This document shows positions 28,098 to 38,811 of a stretch of 64,000 nt of DNA, piece by piece. The stretch spans positions 1 to 64,000 of the forward strand of contig CATOJY010000013.1 of the NCBI GenBank assembly GCA_951800685.1, given 5' to 3'. The notes below the pieces were generated by a model. The model was not told the DNA's origin, ran no database searches, and was given only the letters and a program-made list of their open reading frames with translations. Position 1 is the first letter of the stretch. Every line of letters begins with the position of its first letter. Both the position numbers and the translations under genes were made by a program. The DNA comes from an uncultured Lachnospiraceae bacterium. GTDB taxonomy: Bacteria; Bacillota; Clostridia; Lachnospirales; Lachnospiraceae.

Positions 28098-29528
28098 TCA
28101 GCTCGTTTCCTTTCCGGCCACATCATTTTCTGACACCACCGCAGCGGCATCTGTTTCTTTCTCATTCCCCTCATAGTGTAAGATCAGCTCTGAAGCAAAA
28201 TGCTCTGCCATGATCTGGTAGCCATCATGGTTTCCATGCACCCCGTCTGGAATATAATCGGCCACAACATTCGCATCATGGGAATCCAGTATATTGGAAT
28301 TATACAGATCAATCACGCCATAGTCATATTCTCCAGCCAGCTTTAGGATCACATCCACAAATTTCTGCTGCGGCAGCAGATAATCCCGCTCACGCATCAG
28401 ATAATCCTGCAGCACATTAGGCAGAGGTGTAGCGAAGAATATCTCCGCATCTGGATAGGATTTCCGTAATCCACGCATCAGCTCATCCAAATCGCCACAG
28501 AAGGTACGCCGCGCACGTTCCTCCAGATTACCAAACTCCTTCTCTGAGACGCAGAAACCATCATTCGTACCGCCCATCACAATGATAATATCGGTATCTT
28601 CTGGTATATCCTGATAACGGTCCACGTAGGCATCTGACCAATACCTCCCAATAGAAGAACCTCCGATCCCCAGATTATATACTTCCTCCGCTCCAAGCAG
28701 TTCTTTCAGTCTGGCTGGATAGGAATACTGTTCATATCCCTCCTCGCCTTCCAGGTTCGCCGCCGCTGTAATACTATCACCCAGACAGGCAATCCTCAAT
28801 TCCGAAAAGTCCTTCCTGTTCTCCGCAATCCTCTCTCTGTCAGCCTGATTCACTTCCAGCGTTTCCTCCAGAGAAGTGCGGAACAGTCTGCGGGCCGCCA
28901 GCGACATTTCTTCCTGCTCGTAGATATTACGCCACTCATCAAAAATACTGCTGCTTGTCATCGTTCCATCATAGTAATTGATCTCCCCGTCATCAGATCC
29001 CGTTCCTCTCAGACCAGGCATCACATTGCCGAAAACATCCACATTACCTGACACAGTGCCGTTTGATGAGACTGTACCGCCGCTGCCCCATAACGCATGG
29101 GAGAAGCCCTGGCCATTCCCGGAAACCGTTACCTGAGACATTCCTGAACCATTACCGGAAACTGTGCCGCTGGAAATCCCCTCAGTATTGCCAGAAACTG
29201 TCCTATTTGAAGACACAGTCCCATTACCTGTAACCGTTCCATTCGAAGATACTGAGGCTTTCTTCTCACCACTCTGTATTTCGCTAATAAATCTTTCTAA
29301 TTCTTCCCTGTTCTGTGTAAGCTCCATGATCTCAGACTGCATCTGGGATACACGGGCCTGCGCCTCCTCATTACGGGCAAGAATCTGCGCCAGTTCCATT
29401 TCCTCCTGCTGTCTTGCCAGTCGTCTGTCTGTATCGTAGACATCGTAAGCTTTCAGGCCGACCGCCGCCGCCAGAACTGCCGTCAGCATAAAAATCAATA
29501 TAAGTAAAATCTCATTTAATCTTTTCAT
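28098..29528 (-). CDS. Membrane-anchored SGNH/GDSL hydrolase with coiled coil and VSxN repeat linker
   Basis: N-terminal TM; ACLGDSITAAANLEG, MGGTNDG, DGVHGNHDGY blocks. Confidence 0.85.
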   Translation of the reverse strand: MKRLNEILLILIFMLTAVLAAAVGLKAYDVYDTDRRLARQQEEMELAQILARNEEAQARVSQMQSEIMELTQNREELERFISEIQSGEKKASVSSNGTVTGNGTVSSNRTVSGNTEGISSGTVSGNGSGMSQVTVSGNGQGFSHALWGSGGTVSSNGTVSGNVDVFGNVMPGLRGTGSDDGEINYYDGTMTSSSIFDEWRNIYEQEEMSLAARRLFRTSLEETLEVNQADRERIAENRKDFSELRIACLGDSITAAANLEGEEGYEQYSYPARLKELLGAEEVYNLGIGGSSIGRYWSDAYVDRYQDIPEDTDIIIVMGGTNDGFCVSEKEFGNLEERARRTFCGDLDELMRGLRKSYPDAEIFFATPLPNVLQDYLMRERDYLLPQQKFVDVILKLAGEYDYGVIDLYNSNILDSHDANVVADYIPDGVHGNHDGYQIMAEHFASELILHYEGNEKETDAAAVVSENDVAGKETS

Positions 29529-29573
29529 TGCTTTTCATCGTTTTTGTCACTACGCATCCAATCAAGTACACTC

Positions 29574-30392
29574 TCAGCCAAGACGTTGTCTGACAATCTC
29601 ATAGGCCAGTACACCAGCCGCCACTGAGGCGTTCAGGGAATCGATATCTCCCCGCATCGGGATCGCTGCCATAAAATCACACTTCTCCCTGACCAACCTG
29701 CCGACACCGCTTCCTTCGTTGCCGATCACCAGACCAATTGGCCCTTTCAGGTCCAGATCATACATCTGCGTGCCGTTCATATCCGCACATACAAACCATA
29801 TGCCTTCTTTCTTCAGCTCTGTGATGGTCTGTCCGAGGTTTGTCACCTTAGCTACCGGTGTGTAATTCAGTGCACCCGCCGAAGCTTTCGCCACCGTTGC
29901 CGTCAATCCTACAGCCCGGTTCTTCGGAATGATAACGCCATGCGCACCTGCCAAATTCGCCGTGCGGATGATTGCACCCAGATTATGGGGATCTTCTATA
30001 CTGTCCAACAGGAAAAGAAATGGCGCTTCATTTTTCTCTCTTGCCGTGCGCAGGATATCGTCCACCTCCGCATAGGCATATGCAGCAGCACACGCCACTA
30101 CCCCCTGGTGTTTCCCTGTCCCGGAAAGCTGGTCCAGCCGTTCTCTGGTAACATATTTGATCATGCTGCCATGTTTGGCTGCTTCCCGCTTAATCGTCAG
30201 GACCGGCCCATCCTTACACCCATCCAGTACATACAGCTTGTCTATTGTCCTGCCGGAACGAAATGCCTCGATCACAGCATTACGTCCCTCGATCATAAAC
30301 TTCTCTTCCATACCTTCTGCCAAATGGGCATCTTCTCTCTCTTTATGTTCTCTCTTCACACTTTCCTCCATACTGCTTACACGATATCCCAA
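29574..30392 (-). CDS. rlmB: 23S rRNA (guanosine-2'-O-)-methyltransferase RlmB (start may be internal)
   Basis: LDSIEDPHNLGAIIRTANLAGAHGVIIP, GLVIGNEGSGVGRLVREKCD, SLNASVAAGVL SPOUT motifs. Confidence 0.92.
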   Translation of the reverse strand: MGYRVSSMEESVKREHKEREDAHLAEGMEEKFMIEGRNAVIEAFRSGRTIDKLYVLDGCKDGPVLTIKREAAKHGSMIKYVTRERLDQLSGTGKHQGVVACAAAYAYAEVDDILRTAREKNEAPFLFLLDSIEDPHNLGAIIRTANLAGAHGVIIPKNRAVGLTATVAKASAGALNYTPVAKVTNLGQTITELKKEGIWFVCADMNGTQMYDLDLKGPIGLVIGNEGSGVGRLVREKCDFMAAIPMRGDIDSLNASVAAGVLAYEIVRQRLG

Positions 30393-30452
30393 TCACGCCA
30401 TCGATCTTTCAGTGTTCCTCTTTTCCGCTACAGGCATTAATAGGACTGACCG

Positions 30453-30893
30453 CTACACTTCCAACCCAATCCTCGCAATCGCCTCATGAATCAGCTGCAG
30501 CATCCGCTCCTGCCTGCCCTGCAGATACAGATAACCGCAGAGCGCCTCCAATCCAGTTGCCTTCCGGTACTCGATAATCGAAGCATTCTTAGCCGCTGTA
30601 TAAGATTTGGCATTGCGTCCTCTGTGATATACTGCCATTTCCTCCTCCGTCAGCTCACTCTCTAGGGCATCTATCATCTTTGCCTGTACTCTGGCATTTA
30701 CATAGGTAACCGTTTGCTTGTGCAGCTTGTTAGCCGGACTGTTCCCCCGCTCCACCACGATCGTCCGTATCACCAGATCATAGATCGCATCCCCAATATA
30801 CGCAAGTGTCAGCGGAGAATAGGTCCTGATATCTACTTCTTTACAGTCAAAATTCTGTTTGATCGCTTCCAGGATCGTTATACTCTCTTCCAT
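30453..30893 (-). CDS. mrnC: Mini-ribonuclease III
   Basis: SPLTLAYIGDAIYDLVIRT; location between cysS and rlmB. Confidence 0.9.
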   Translation of the reverse strand: MEESITILEAIKQNFDCKEVDIRTYSPLTLAYIGDAIYDLVIRTIVVERGNSPANKLHKQTVTYVNARVQAKMIDALESELTEEEMAVYHRGRNAKSYTAAKNASIIEYRKATGLEALCGYLYLQGRQERMLQLIHEAIARIGLEV

Positions 30894-32287
30894 TTAACCC
30901 CTTCTCTTGTGTCCTCCAGAAGAATGCCCTGAGCTGCCAGTGTATCCCTGATCTCATCTGCTTTTACAAAGTCTCTGGACTTTCTTGCTTCCTGTCTCTC
31001 TTTGATCAGCTCTTCGATCTGGGCATCCAGGATTTCTTCCTTCTTGTCTACCACCAGACCGCAGATATCAGACAACAGAACGATCTCTTCTTTCACCGCC
31101 TGTACAAAGGCCTTTGAAGCATTCTCTGACACATGGGTATTAGCAAATTTTACCAGTTCAAAGATCGCTGAGATCGCATCCGCTGTGTTAAAATCATCAT
31201 CCATCGCTTCATCAAATTTAGCTATATATCCTTTGGCCTCCTCGACCAGACCCTGTTCCTCCTGCGACATCGCCTTCTCTTCTGCACTCTTTAACAGGAA
31301 ATTCAGGTTTGTCACACTGGTCACAATCCGGTCTAAACCGTTTCTTGCCGCTTCCATCAGCTCTGCACTAAAATTCAGTGGGCTCCTGTAATGCGCAGAG
31401 AGCATGAAGAAGCGCAGCACCTGAAGATCATATTTCTCACTGATATCCCTCACTGTAAAGAAATTTCCCTCAGATTTCGACATCTTCTTATTATCAATAT
31501 TTAAGAAACCATTATGCATCCAATATTTTGCGAACTCCTTATCGTTCGCCGCCTCAGACTGGGCAATCTCATTCTCATGATGTGGGAAGATCAGATCCTC
31601 ACCGCCCGCATGAATATCAATCTCGTCCCCCAGATACCGTTTGCTCATCACAGAACATTCGATATGCCAGCCAGGGCGTCCCTCACACCACGGAGATTCC
31701 CAATAAGGTTCTCCTTCCTTTTTCGGCTTCCAGAGTACGAAATCTAACGGATCCTGTTTCTGTTCCTCACCGGACACGAGCAGCGAACGGTTTCCGCTGC
31801 GCAGATCATCCAGATTCTTATGGGAAAGCTTCCCATACTGCTTGAAACTCCTCGTTTTAAAATATACAGTGCCATCCTGCGCCGCGTAAGCCTGCCCTTT
31901 ATCAATCAGTGTCTGGATCATATCGATCATTCCCCCAATCTCCTCGGTCGCTTTGGGATGCGTGGTGGCTGGCTTCACATTGAGCGCTTCCATATCTTTC
32001 TTGCATTCTGCGATATAGCGCTCCGAAATCACAGAAGGATCCACCCCTTCCTCATTCGCCTTCTTAATGATCTTATCATCCACATCGGTAAAATTGGACA
32101 CATAATTGACCTCATACCCCTTATGCTCCATATAACGACGTGCTGTATCAAAGACGATCATCGGTCTTGCATTCCCGATATGGATCAGGTTATACACCGT
32201 AGGCCCGCATACATACATGCTGACCTTCCCCTCCTCCAAAGGGATAAATTCTTCCTTTTGTCTGGATAATGTGTTAAAAATCTTCAT
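30878..32287 (-). CDS. cysS: Cysteinyl-tRNA synthetase
   Basis: [48 protein letters not shown]. Confidence 0.96.
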   Translation of the reverse strand: MKIFNTLSRQKEEFIPLEEGKVSMYVCGPTVYNLIHIGNARPMIVFDTARRYMEHKGYEVNYVSNFTDVDDKIIKKANEEGVDPSVISERYIAECKKDMEALNVKPATTHPKATEEIGGMIDMIQTLIDKGQAYAAQDGTVYFKTRSFKQYGKLSHKNLDDLRSGNRSLLVSGEEQKQDPLDFVLWKPKKEGEPYWESPWCEGRPGWHIECSVMSKRYLGDEIDIHAGGEDLIFPHHENEIAQSEAANDKEFAKYWMHNGFLNIDNKKMSKSEGNFFTVRDISEKYDLQVLRFFMLSAHYRSPLNFSAELMEAARNGLDRIVTSVTNLNFLLKSAEEKAMSQEEQGLVEEAKGYIAKFDEAMDDDFNTADAISAIFELVKFANTHVSENASKAFVQAVKEEIVLLSDICGLVVDKKEEILDAQIEELIKERQEARKSRDFVKADEIRDTLAAQGILLEDTREGVKWKRV

Positions 32288-32430
32288 CATTGCACTGTAC
32301 CTCCTATCTGTTCTGTAACTTCGCCACCTGTTCTTTTCTCTCACGCATGCTGTGTTTGCCATTTTGTGGTACACAAACTTCCTGCTCTGGCGCTTTAACG
32401 TACCGCTGTCCCCTGTTTCTCAGCTTAGGT

Positions 32431-33105
32431 CTAAACAGACACCTTTTTCCTGAGCGCCTTAAGCTCCTGCTCCATATCCAATAAACGGTTCGTCAATTCC
32501 GAGTTGGCCCGCTGCAGGTTTACAATATCCTCCCGCACAGGATCCGGCAGGTTCACCTGGTCTAGCTCCTCCTGGGGAAATGCCTGGTTGTTGCGCTTCA
32601 CCACCTGTCCAGGCACCCCCACCACTGTCGAATTGGGCGGTACCTCTTTCAATACCACGCTGCCCGCACCGATTTTGCTGTTGTCGCCGATCTTAAAGGA
32701 TCCCAGCACCTTCGCACCGGTACTGATCATCACATTGTTTCCTACAGTCGGATGCCGCTTGCCCTGCTCCTTGCCAGTACCCCCTAACGTCACTCCCTGA
32801 TACAGCGTCACATTGTCGCCAATCACTGTCGTTTCCCCAATGATAACGCCGTTACCATGATCGATGAAAAATCCTCTGCCGATCTTCGCACCGGGATGAA
32901 TCTCAATCCCTGTCTTTCTGGCTCCTTTCTGGGAAATCCATCTGGCCAGGAAATAATGCCTGCGCAGATACATCTTATGCGCCAGCCGGTAATAAAGCAT
33001 TACCTTGAAACTGGGGTACAAGAACACTTCCAGATTAGAATGGATCGCCGGGTCACGTTCACGGATAATTCTGATCTCTTCCTTAATGTTGTCCATAAAA
33101 CTCAT
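32431..33105 (-). CDS. cysE: Serine O-acetyltransferase
   Basis: [44 protein letters not shown]. Confidence 0.94.
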   Translation of the reverse strand: MSFMDNIKEEIRIIRERDPAIHSNLEVFLYPSFKVMLYYRLAHKMYLRRHYFLARWISQKGARKTGIEIHPGAKIGRGFFIDHGNGVIIGETTVIGDNVTLYQGVTLGGTGKEQGKRHPTVGNNVMISTGAKVLGSFKIGDNSKIGAGSVVLKEVPPNSTVVGVPGQVVKRNNQAFPQEELDQVNLPDPVREDIVNLQRANSELTNRLLDMEQELKALRKKVSV

Positions 33106-33164
33106 AGTGTCTTCCTTCTTATCAGACGCAATGATATCCCGCCAAACAGCAAGAAGCGTAGTCA

Positions 33165-33450
33165 GACTGAAATAAAAACCCGCGGCTTCCGTCCTGCTCC
33201 CTTAGGAAATAGAGACGAAGTAATCCGCGGTTCCACTCTACTTAAAGAATGCGCAAAAGCATTCTTTCACTCTTAACCTGTAACGGGGTCAGCCGGGCCA
33301 TCAGCCAGACTCCAGGGCGCACTTTCCCATTCTTCCTGCCAGAACCGCTTTCAGCCGGCGACGGTCCCTCTCTGCTGCCTCCTGAATGGTACTCTTCCCC
33401 TTCAACATCCATCTGTTACTCTGCTTTGCTGTATGCAGTATCATTTTATT
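33165..33450 (-). promoter_or_regulatory. T-box leader (Cys specifier TGC) upstream of cysE-cysS
   Basis: Reverse strand agtagagtggaaccgcgg T-box; terminator ccgcgg...ccgcgggttttt; gaaagTGCgcc specifier candidate. Confidence 0.88.
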
Positions 33451-33582
33451 CTGCTAATAGAATATGCAAAAACTGTGCTTTTGTCAACTGGATTTTCCCA
33501 ATCGCACTGTACTTTCTTTCCCAGAGCCACTGGATTTTCCAAAGGATGCCATATTCATTTAAGGAAAAAGACGCCTGGCACA

Positions 33583-35493
33583 CTATTCCTTCTCCCGTAT
33601 CACTTCCTCTGTATATTTTCTATCCATATCATGACGGATCTTCCGGTTTGCCACCGTATCAAAAACAATGGAAAAATCATAATCCGCCGGATATAATTCG
33701 TCCGCCGCCACATGAAGCTTCACGCGCTTGTGATTGATCCAGATTTTCTTCCCCGGCAGCTGCACCCGTAAGATTCCTTTCTCATTGATGGGTTCACATA
33801 CAATGCCGATCTTCTTATCTGGATAGAGCATCACGCTGTCGCCTCTTTTCAGTTTCTTACCCAGTTCCGTTGTGCTCTTCTCTTTCTTACTCTTTATGAT
33901 CTTTCCTGTATTCCGCTTCCTGGCTGTATGCGCTGTATTCTCGCTTGTCCGGAACTGGTAGGTACTGGCCGCCTCCTCTCCATAAGCTGCTGCCACAGCT
34001 GTCCGCAGCATTTCCGGCGGCATCCCCAACCGATCCGCGATATGGAATGCACAGCTTTCCCCTGCTTCTCCAATCACCATCTGGTAAGTAGGACGCAAGG
34101 TCTCCTGGTCGAATGTCATCCGTGCGTTGACCATCCCCAAAGTCCGCTCCGCGTACTCTTTCACTTCCGGGTAGTGTGTCGTCGCTAAGAAAAGCGCTCC
34201 GCTCTTCTTTAACTCCTCCAGAATGGCAATCGCGATCCCCATCCCCTCTGCCGGATCCGTCCCAGACCCCAGCTCATCCATAATCACGAAACTGTCCTGG
34301 CTTACTTCCTGCAGCACTTCCAGTACATTTTTAATATGGGCGGAAAAGGTGGACAGATTCTCCGAGATATCCTGCCCATCCCCAATATCACACAGATACG
34401 CGTTGTTCATACAGATGTCTGCCTGCTCACAGGTAACATGCAGACCACACTGCGCCATCATGCAGTTTAGCATCACCGTTTTGATCGCCACTGTTTTGCC
34501 GCCCGTATTAGGTCCTGTTATCACGATCCCTCTCACCTGATCGCCGATCTCAAACCGCAGCGGCACACTGACAGCCCTGTCCATCAGCGGATGTCTGGCA
34601 TTGTACAGAACGATCCTTCTCTCCATATTGACCGCCGGTTCCACTGCCTCCATATCAATACTCAGCTTTCCTTTGGAAAAAATATAATCCAGCTTCTCTA
34701 TCATAACAATATTCTCATCCATTGCCTTGGCAGCGGCCGCAGTCATCGCCGTCAAGGTGTACAGGATCCGGTACACCTCATTCTCCTCGCCAATCTTAAG
34801 CTGCAGCATCTCTTCATAATATCTAGAAACTGCCGCCGGTTCGATGAAAAGTGTTCCCCCTGTAGAGGATTTGTCAATCACGCTGCCCGTCACTTTCAGC
34901 TTATACTCTTTCTTCACCGGAAGACAGAGTCGTCCATTGCGGTAAGTACAGTATTGGTCAGCCATATAGGCCTTCGCGGTACGCATAATCTGCTCCGCCT
35001 TCTGCTTCATCTGCTCTTCGCATCTTACGATCTTTCCCCTGATCTGCGACAGTTCCTTTGAAGCATAGTCATCCACTTCCCCGCTTCTGATCTGTCTGCT
35101 GATGCTGTCTTGCAGCTCCTCCACCACATCCAGATTCTCCTCATAATAAGCGAGCGGATTCTCATACATCTTTCCACGCTCCAGATATCCCTTCAAGCGT
35201 CTGACCGCCACTAAGATCTTCTCCACCCGTTCTAACTGGTAGGGCGTAAGACAGTCTCCCTTCTTCGCCGCCGCCATAATCTGTTTGATTTCATCCACAC
35301 TCTGGAGCGGCGGCGTCCCAAGCTTCTCGATCAGATTCCTGCCGTCGGTCGTATCCCGCAGCAGTTTTTTCACTTCTCTCTCTGACAGGGAAAAGACTGT
35401 TTCCCTTATTTTCTCTTTGGCTCCCTGCGTCACTGCAAGTTCAGCCCACATTTCTTTGATCTTGTCAAATTCTATCTGTTTTTCGGTATTCAT
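33583..35493 (-). CDS. MutS-family (MutS2-like) ATPase lacking a recognisable Smr domain
   Basis: GIVITGPNTGGKTVAIKTVML, VIMDELGSGTDPAEGMGIAIAILEEL, ATTHYPEVKEYA. Confidence 0.88.
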   Translation of the reverse strand: MNTEKQIEFDKIKEMWAELAVTQGAKEKIRETVFSLSEREVKKLLRDTTDGRNLIEKLGTPPLQSVDEIKQIMAAAKKGDCLTPYQLERVEKILVAVRRLKGYLERGKMYENPLAYYEENLDVVEELQDSISRQIRSGEVDDYASKELSQIRGKIVRCEEQMKQKAEQIMRTAKAYMADQYCTYRNGRLCLPVKKEYKLKVTGSVIDKSSTGGTLFIEPAAVSRYYEEMLQLKIGEENEVYRILYTLTAMTAAAAKAMDENIVMIEKLDYIFSKGKLSIDMEAVEPAVNMERRIVLYNARHPLMDRAVSVPLRFEIGDQVRGIVITGPNTGGKTVAIKTVMLNCMMAQCGLHVTCEQADICMNNAYLCDIGDGQDISENLSTFSAHIKNVLEVLQEVSQDSFVIMDELGSGTDPAEGMGIAIAILEELKKSGALFLATTHYPEVKEYAERTLGMVNARMTFDQETLRPTYQMVIGEAGESCAFHIADRLGMPPEMLRTAVAAAYGEEAASTYQFRTSENTAHTARKRNTGKIIKSKKEKSTTELGKKLKRGDSVMLYPDKKIGIVCEPINEKGILRVQLPGKKIWINHKRVKLHVAADELYPADYDFSIVFDTVANRKIRHDMDRKYTEEVIREKE

Positions 35494-35551
35494 TCCATAC
35501 TCCTTCTATGCTGTTTTCCCAGTTCCTAACACTTTTCTTCTTTTTCAATGG

Positions 35552-35900
35552 TCAAAAAAAGACCATGGCTGCCGTAAAAACGTCAAATACCATGGTCTTT
35601 CTATCAATATAAGATCACACGTTATCCCCTCCAGGAAACAATAAAGGCTATTCCAATTCTCTGGCAGCCTGCCCTGTCTGGGAAACCATATGCCACAATA
35701 ATAAGCAGTTGTAAGGCGAAACGATCGGCAGACTTTCCTCCTATGATCTTATCTGCGTCATACTGCCTGCCATGACACGCTATCCTGGCAGCGCATCACA
35801 AATAAAACCTTCCACTGAAAGTCTTCCCTGCAATATTTATTTTGCAATCTTCTCCATTACAACCACACTTAACATACAAAATCCCCCTGTGATTTAATCT
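35552..35900 (-). ncRNA. Putative structured ncRNA or leader RNA, about 345 nt
   Basis: Consensus promoter at one end, intrinsic terminator aaagaccatgg...ccatggtcttttttt at the other, long-range complementary segments, no long ORF. Confidence 0.55.
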
Positions 35901-35906
35901 TTCTAG

Positions 35907-35935
35907 ATTATAACTGCCTTTCTTTATGGTGTCAA
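35907..35935 (-). promoter_or_regulatory. Perfect sigma-A consensus promoter
   Basis: Reverse strand TTGACA - 17 nt - TATAAT. Confidence 0.8.
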
Positions 35936-35992
35936 GCCTATTCTGCCCACAACGCAACCTGCACAGCAATCTCCACCTTGAAATCCCCTAGG

Positions 35993-36535
35993 CTAACGGG
36001 CTGTCGGACAGCCGCTGCAGCCATTGCAGTCCTTCCGCGTTATATCCTCGCTGTACAACTCCCGCGGACTTGTCAGCAGACAGACCGCCTGGGCCGAGAT
36101 TCCTTCTCCAGAACCGGTAAACCCAAGCCCCTCCTCCGTGGTAGCCTTCACATTAATCTGTCCGGTTGTGATCCTAAGCGCTTCCGCAATCTTCTCCCGC
36201 ATCTGCTCAATATAGGGCCGCATCTTCGGCGTCTGAGCTATGATGGTTGCATCGATATTTTCAATCAGAAAGCTGTTTTCTTCTAACAATTCTCCCACAT
36301 GCTGCAGAAGTGCAAGAGAAGAGATGCCCTTGTAGGCAGGATCTGTATCTGGGAAATGTTTCCCGATGTCCCCCAGCGACGCAGCGCCAAGCAGCGCATC
36401 CATGATGGCATGAAGGAGTACATCTGCATCCGAGTGTCCCAGAAGCCCTCTTTCATAAGGAATCTCTACCCCGCCAAGGACCAGCCTGCGGCCCTGCGTC
36501 ATTCTATGAACATCGTAGCCCATTCCGATTCTCAT
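35993..36535 (-). CDS. ispF: 2-C-methyl-D-erythritol 2,4-cyclodiphosphate synthase
   Basis: [45 protein letters not shown]. Confidence 0.95.
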   Translation of the reverse strand: MRIGMGYDVHRMTQGRRLVLGGVEIPYERGLLGHSDADVLLHAIMDALLGAASLGDIGKHFPDTDPAYKGISSLALLQHVGELLEENSFLIENIDATIIAQTPKMRPYIEQMREKIAEALRITTGQINVKATTEEGLGFTGSGEGISAQAVCLLTSPRELYSEDITRKDCNGCSGCPTAR

Positions 36536-36649
36536 ATTGTCAACCACACCTTTCTCTCAACCTAAATTGTTATGTCAACCATCATATTTCTGCTATGGCA
36601 GCGTCTTGTTAGGAAATGCTTTTCACACAATTAAAAAATTTCTGATTTT

Positions 36650-37846
36650 TCAATCTATGCGTCCTCTTTGTATAATACAGTCCAGTATCGCATCCGCCAC
36701 TTCTTCCTTACGCATCATTGGCAGTTGTTTCGTGTCCTCTTTGGTCAGAATCGTCACCACATTGGTATCCGTGCCAAACCCTGCACCCGTCTCCTTTAGA
36801 TTGTTGGCAACAATCATATCGATCTGCTTCTTTTCCAGCTTCTGTCTGGAATTCTCTAACATGTGCTCCGTCTCCATGGAGAAACCGCACAGGAACTGTC
36901 CCTCTCTACGATTGGCTCCCAGATAAGCCAAAATATCCTCCGTCCGCTCCAGTCCAATCACCATATCAGCATCCTTCTTTTTCAGCTTTTCATCTGCGGC
37001 CACACTTGGACGGTAATCGGCCACAGCGGCCGCCTTGATGATGATATCCTGTTCCTGCGTATGCGCCTTCACCGCCTGTGCCATATCCGCTGCAGAAACC
37101 ACAGGAAGTACCCGCACTCCCATAGGTGGCTGCAAGTTCACCTTGCCTGACACAAGTGTCACATCCGCTCCGCGCATCATCGCCTGCCTTGCAATGGCGT
37201 AGCCCATCTTGCCGGTAGAATGATTGCTGATATAGCGTACCGGATCAATCTTCTCCTGCGTAGGCCCAGCCGTCACAAGTACTTTCTTTCCTGCCAGGTC
37301 CTTCGGCGTCAGCGCCTTGATGATATACTCGTAGAGTACCGCAGGTTCCGGCATCTTGCCCTCTCCTGTATCACCGCAGGCCAGATAACCGCTTGCCGGA
37401 TCAATCACCTCTATACCATAGCGTCGCAAAATCTCCATATTATCCTGCACAACCTTATTCTGGTACATCCTGGTATTCATCGCAGGTGCAAAAATCTTCG
37501 GACAGGTGCAGGCCAACAGTGTCGTTGTCAGCATATCATCAGCAATGCCATGTGCTGCCTTCGCGATCACATTGGCGGATGCCGGCGCCGTCAGAAAGAC
37601 ATCTGTCTGCTTCGCCAGCGATACATGTTCCACCTGAAACTCAAAGTTCCGGTCGAACGTATCTACCAGGCACTTGTTTCCTGTCAATGACTCAAAAGTG
37701 ATCGGATGGATAAAGTTCGTGGCATTCCGCGTCATGATCACTGTCACATCCGCATGCTCTTTGGCCAGCATACTGGCCAAAGAGGCGGTCTTATAAGCGG
37801 CGATGCTTCCTGTTACCCCTAATATAATATGTTTTCCCGCTAACAT
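36650..37846 (-). CDS. coaBC: Bifunctional phosphopantothenoylcysteine decarboxylase/phosphopantothenate-cysteine ligase
   Basis: ILGVTGSIAAYK, APAMNTRMY, VTAGPTQEKIDPVRYISNHSTGKMG. Confidence 0.95.
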   Translation of the reverse strand: MLAGKHIILGVTGSIAAYKTASLASMLAKEHADVTVIMTRNATNFIHPITFESLTGNKCLVDTFDRNFEFQVEHVSLAKQTDVFLTAPASANVIAKAAHGIADDMLTTTLLACTCPKIFAPAMNTRMYQNKVVQDNMEILRRYGIEVIDPASGYLACGDTGEGKMPEPAVLYEYIIKALTPKDLAGKKVLVTAGPTQEKIDPVRYISNHSTGKMGYAIARQAMMRGADVTLVSGKVNLQPPMGVRVLPVVSAADMAQAVKAHTQEQDIIIKAAAVADYRPSVAADEKLKKKDADMVIGLERTEDILAYLGANRREGQFLCGFSMETEHMLENSRQKLEKKQIDMIVANNLKETGAGFGTDTNVVTILTKEDTKQLPMMRKEEVADAILDCIIQRGRID

Positions 37847-37928
37847 AAATCGTCCCTCATTTACATTTCTCTTTCCTGTAACACCTCATAAGGCAAGGCT
37901 GACAGGGCTGCTGCGCATCAGAACCTTA

Positions 37929-38699
37929 CTACACCTCTATGTTCTTTCTATAGATAATGCCCAGCCCTTTCAGTGTTAATTCATTATCATACAGGATCTT
38001 TCTCTTACAGTGTGGCACAATGCTGCCAGCCAGGCCGCCGGTAGCCACTACCGGCGCCTCATAGCCAAGCTCGTCATAGATTCGTTCGATCATTCCATCC
38101 AGGCAGGCTGCCTGCCCCATCACGATCCCGCTCTTCATACAGTCGATCGTGTTTCTGCCGATCACTTTCTTCGGCGCTTCCAGACTGATTCTTGGAAGCT
38201 GGGACGTCCTGTTGACCAAGGAATCCAAAGAAACCTTGACCCCTGGCAAGATCATGCCGCCAATATAGTTTTTCTTCTGGTCTACAACACTGATCGTGGT
38301 CGCTGTTCCCATATCGATCATAATAATCGGCGCACCATAGTACTGGAGTCCTGCCACGGCATTGACCACCAGGTCAGATCCCAGCTGGCCTGGATTGTCC
38401 ATCAGGATATTCAGTCCGGTCTTAAGTCCAGGACCCACTAACAGAGGCGTCTTATGGAATAATTTCTCCAATGCCGATTTCACAATATTGTTGACTGGCG
38501 GCACCACCGAAGAGATAATGCTTCCGCTGATATCTGTTAGTCCAATATCATACAGATCGAACAATGTCCGAAACTCTACCACATACTCCAGCTCTGTATT
38601 CGCAAGATTCGTGGAGACTCTCTCTACGAAACATACCTTTTCCCCATCGATACAGCCGATCACAATATTTGTATTTCCGATATCTACTGCCAAGATCAT
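37929..38699 (-). CDS. coaX: Type III pantothenate kinase
   Basis: MILAVDIGNTNIVIG, IDMGTATTISVVD, GGMILPGVKVSLDSL. Confidence 0.93.
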   Translation of the reverse strand: MILAVDIGNTNIVIGCIDGEKVCFVERVSTNLANTELEYVVEFRTLFDLYDIGLTDISGSIISSVVPPVNNIVKSALEKLFHKTPLLVGPGLKTGLNILMDNPGQLGSDLVVNAVAGLQYYGAPIIMIDMGTATTISVVDQKKNYIGGMILPGVKVSLDSLVNRTSQLPRISLEAPKKVIGRNTIDCMKSGIVMGQAACLDGMIERIYDELGYEAPVVATGGLAGSIVPHCKRKILYDNELTLKGLGIIYRKNIEV

Positions 38700-38811
38700 A
38701 TGTCTACCCTGCTTTCTGATTTGATTTCCACCTGCTACGGTCCACAGGTTCCTGCTCACGCACCTGCCTTATGTGTTGTGTGTATCCTCCTAAACGGCGG
38801 CGTGAAAGCCG

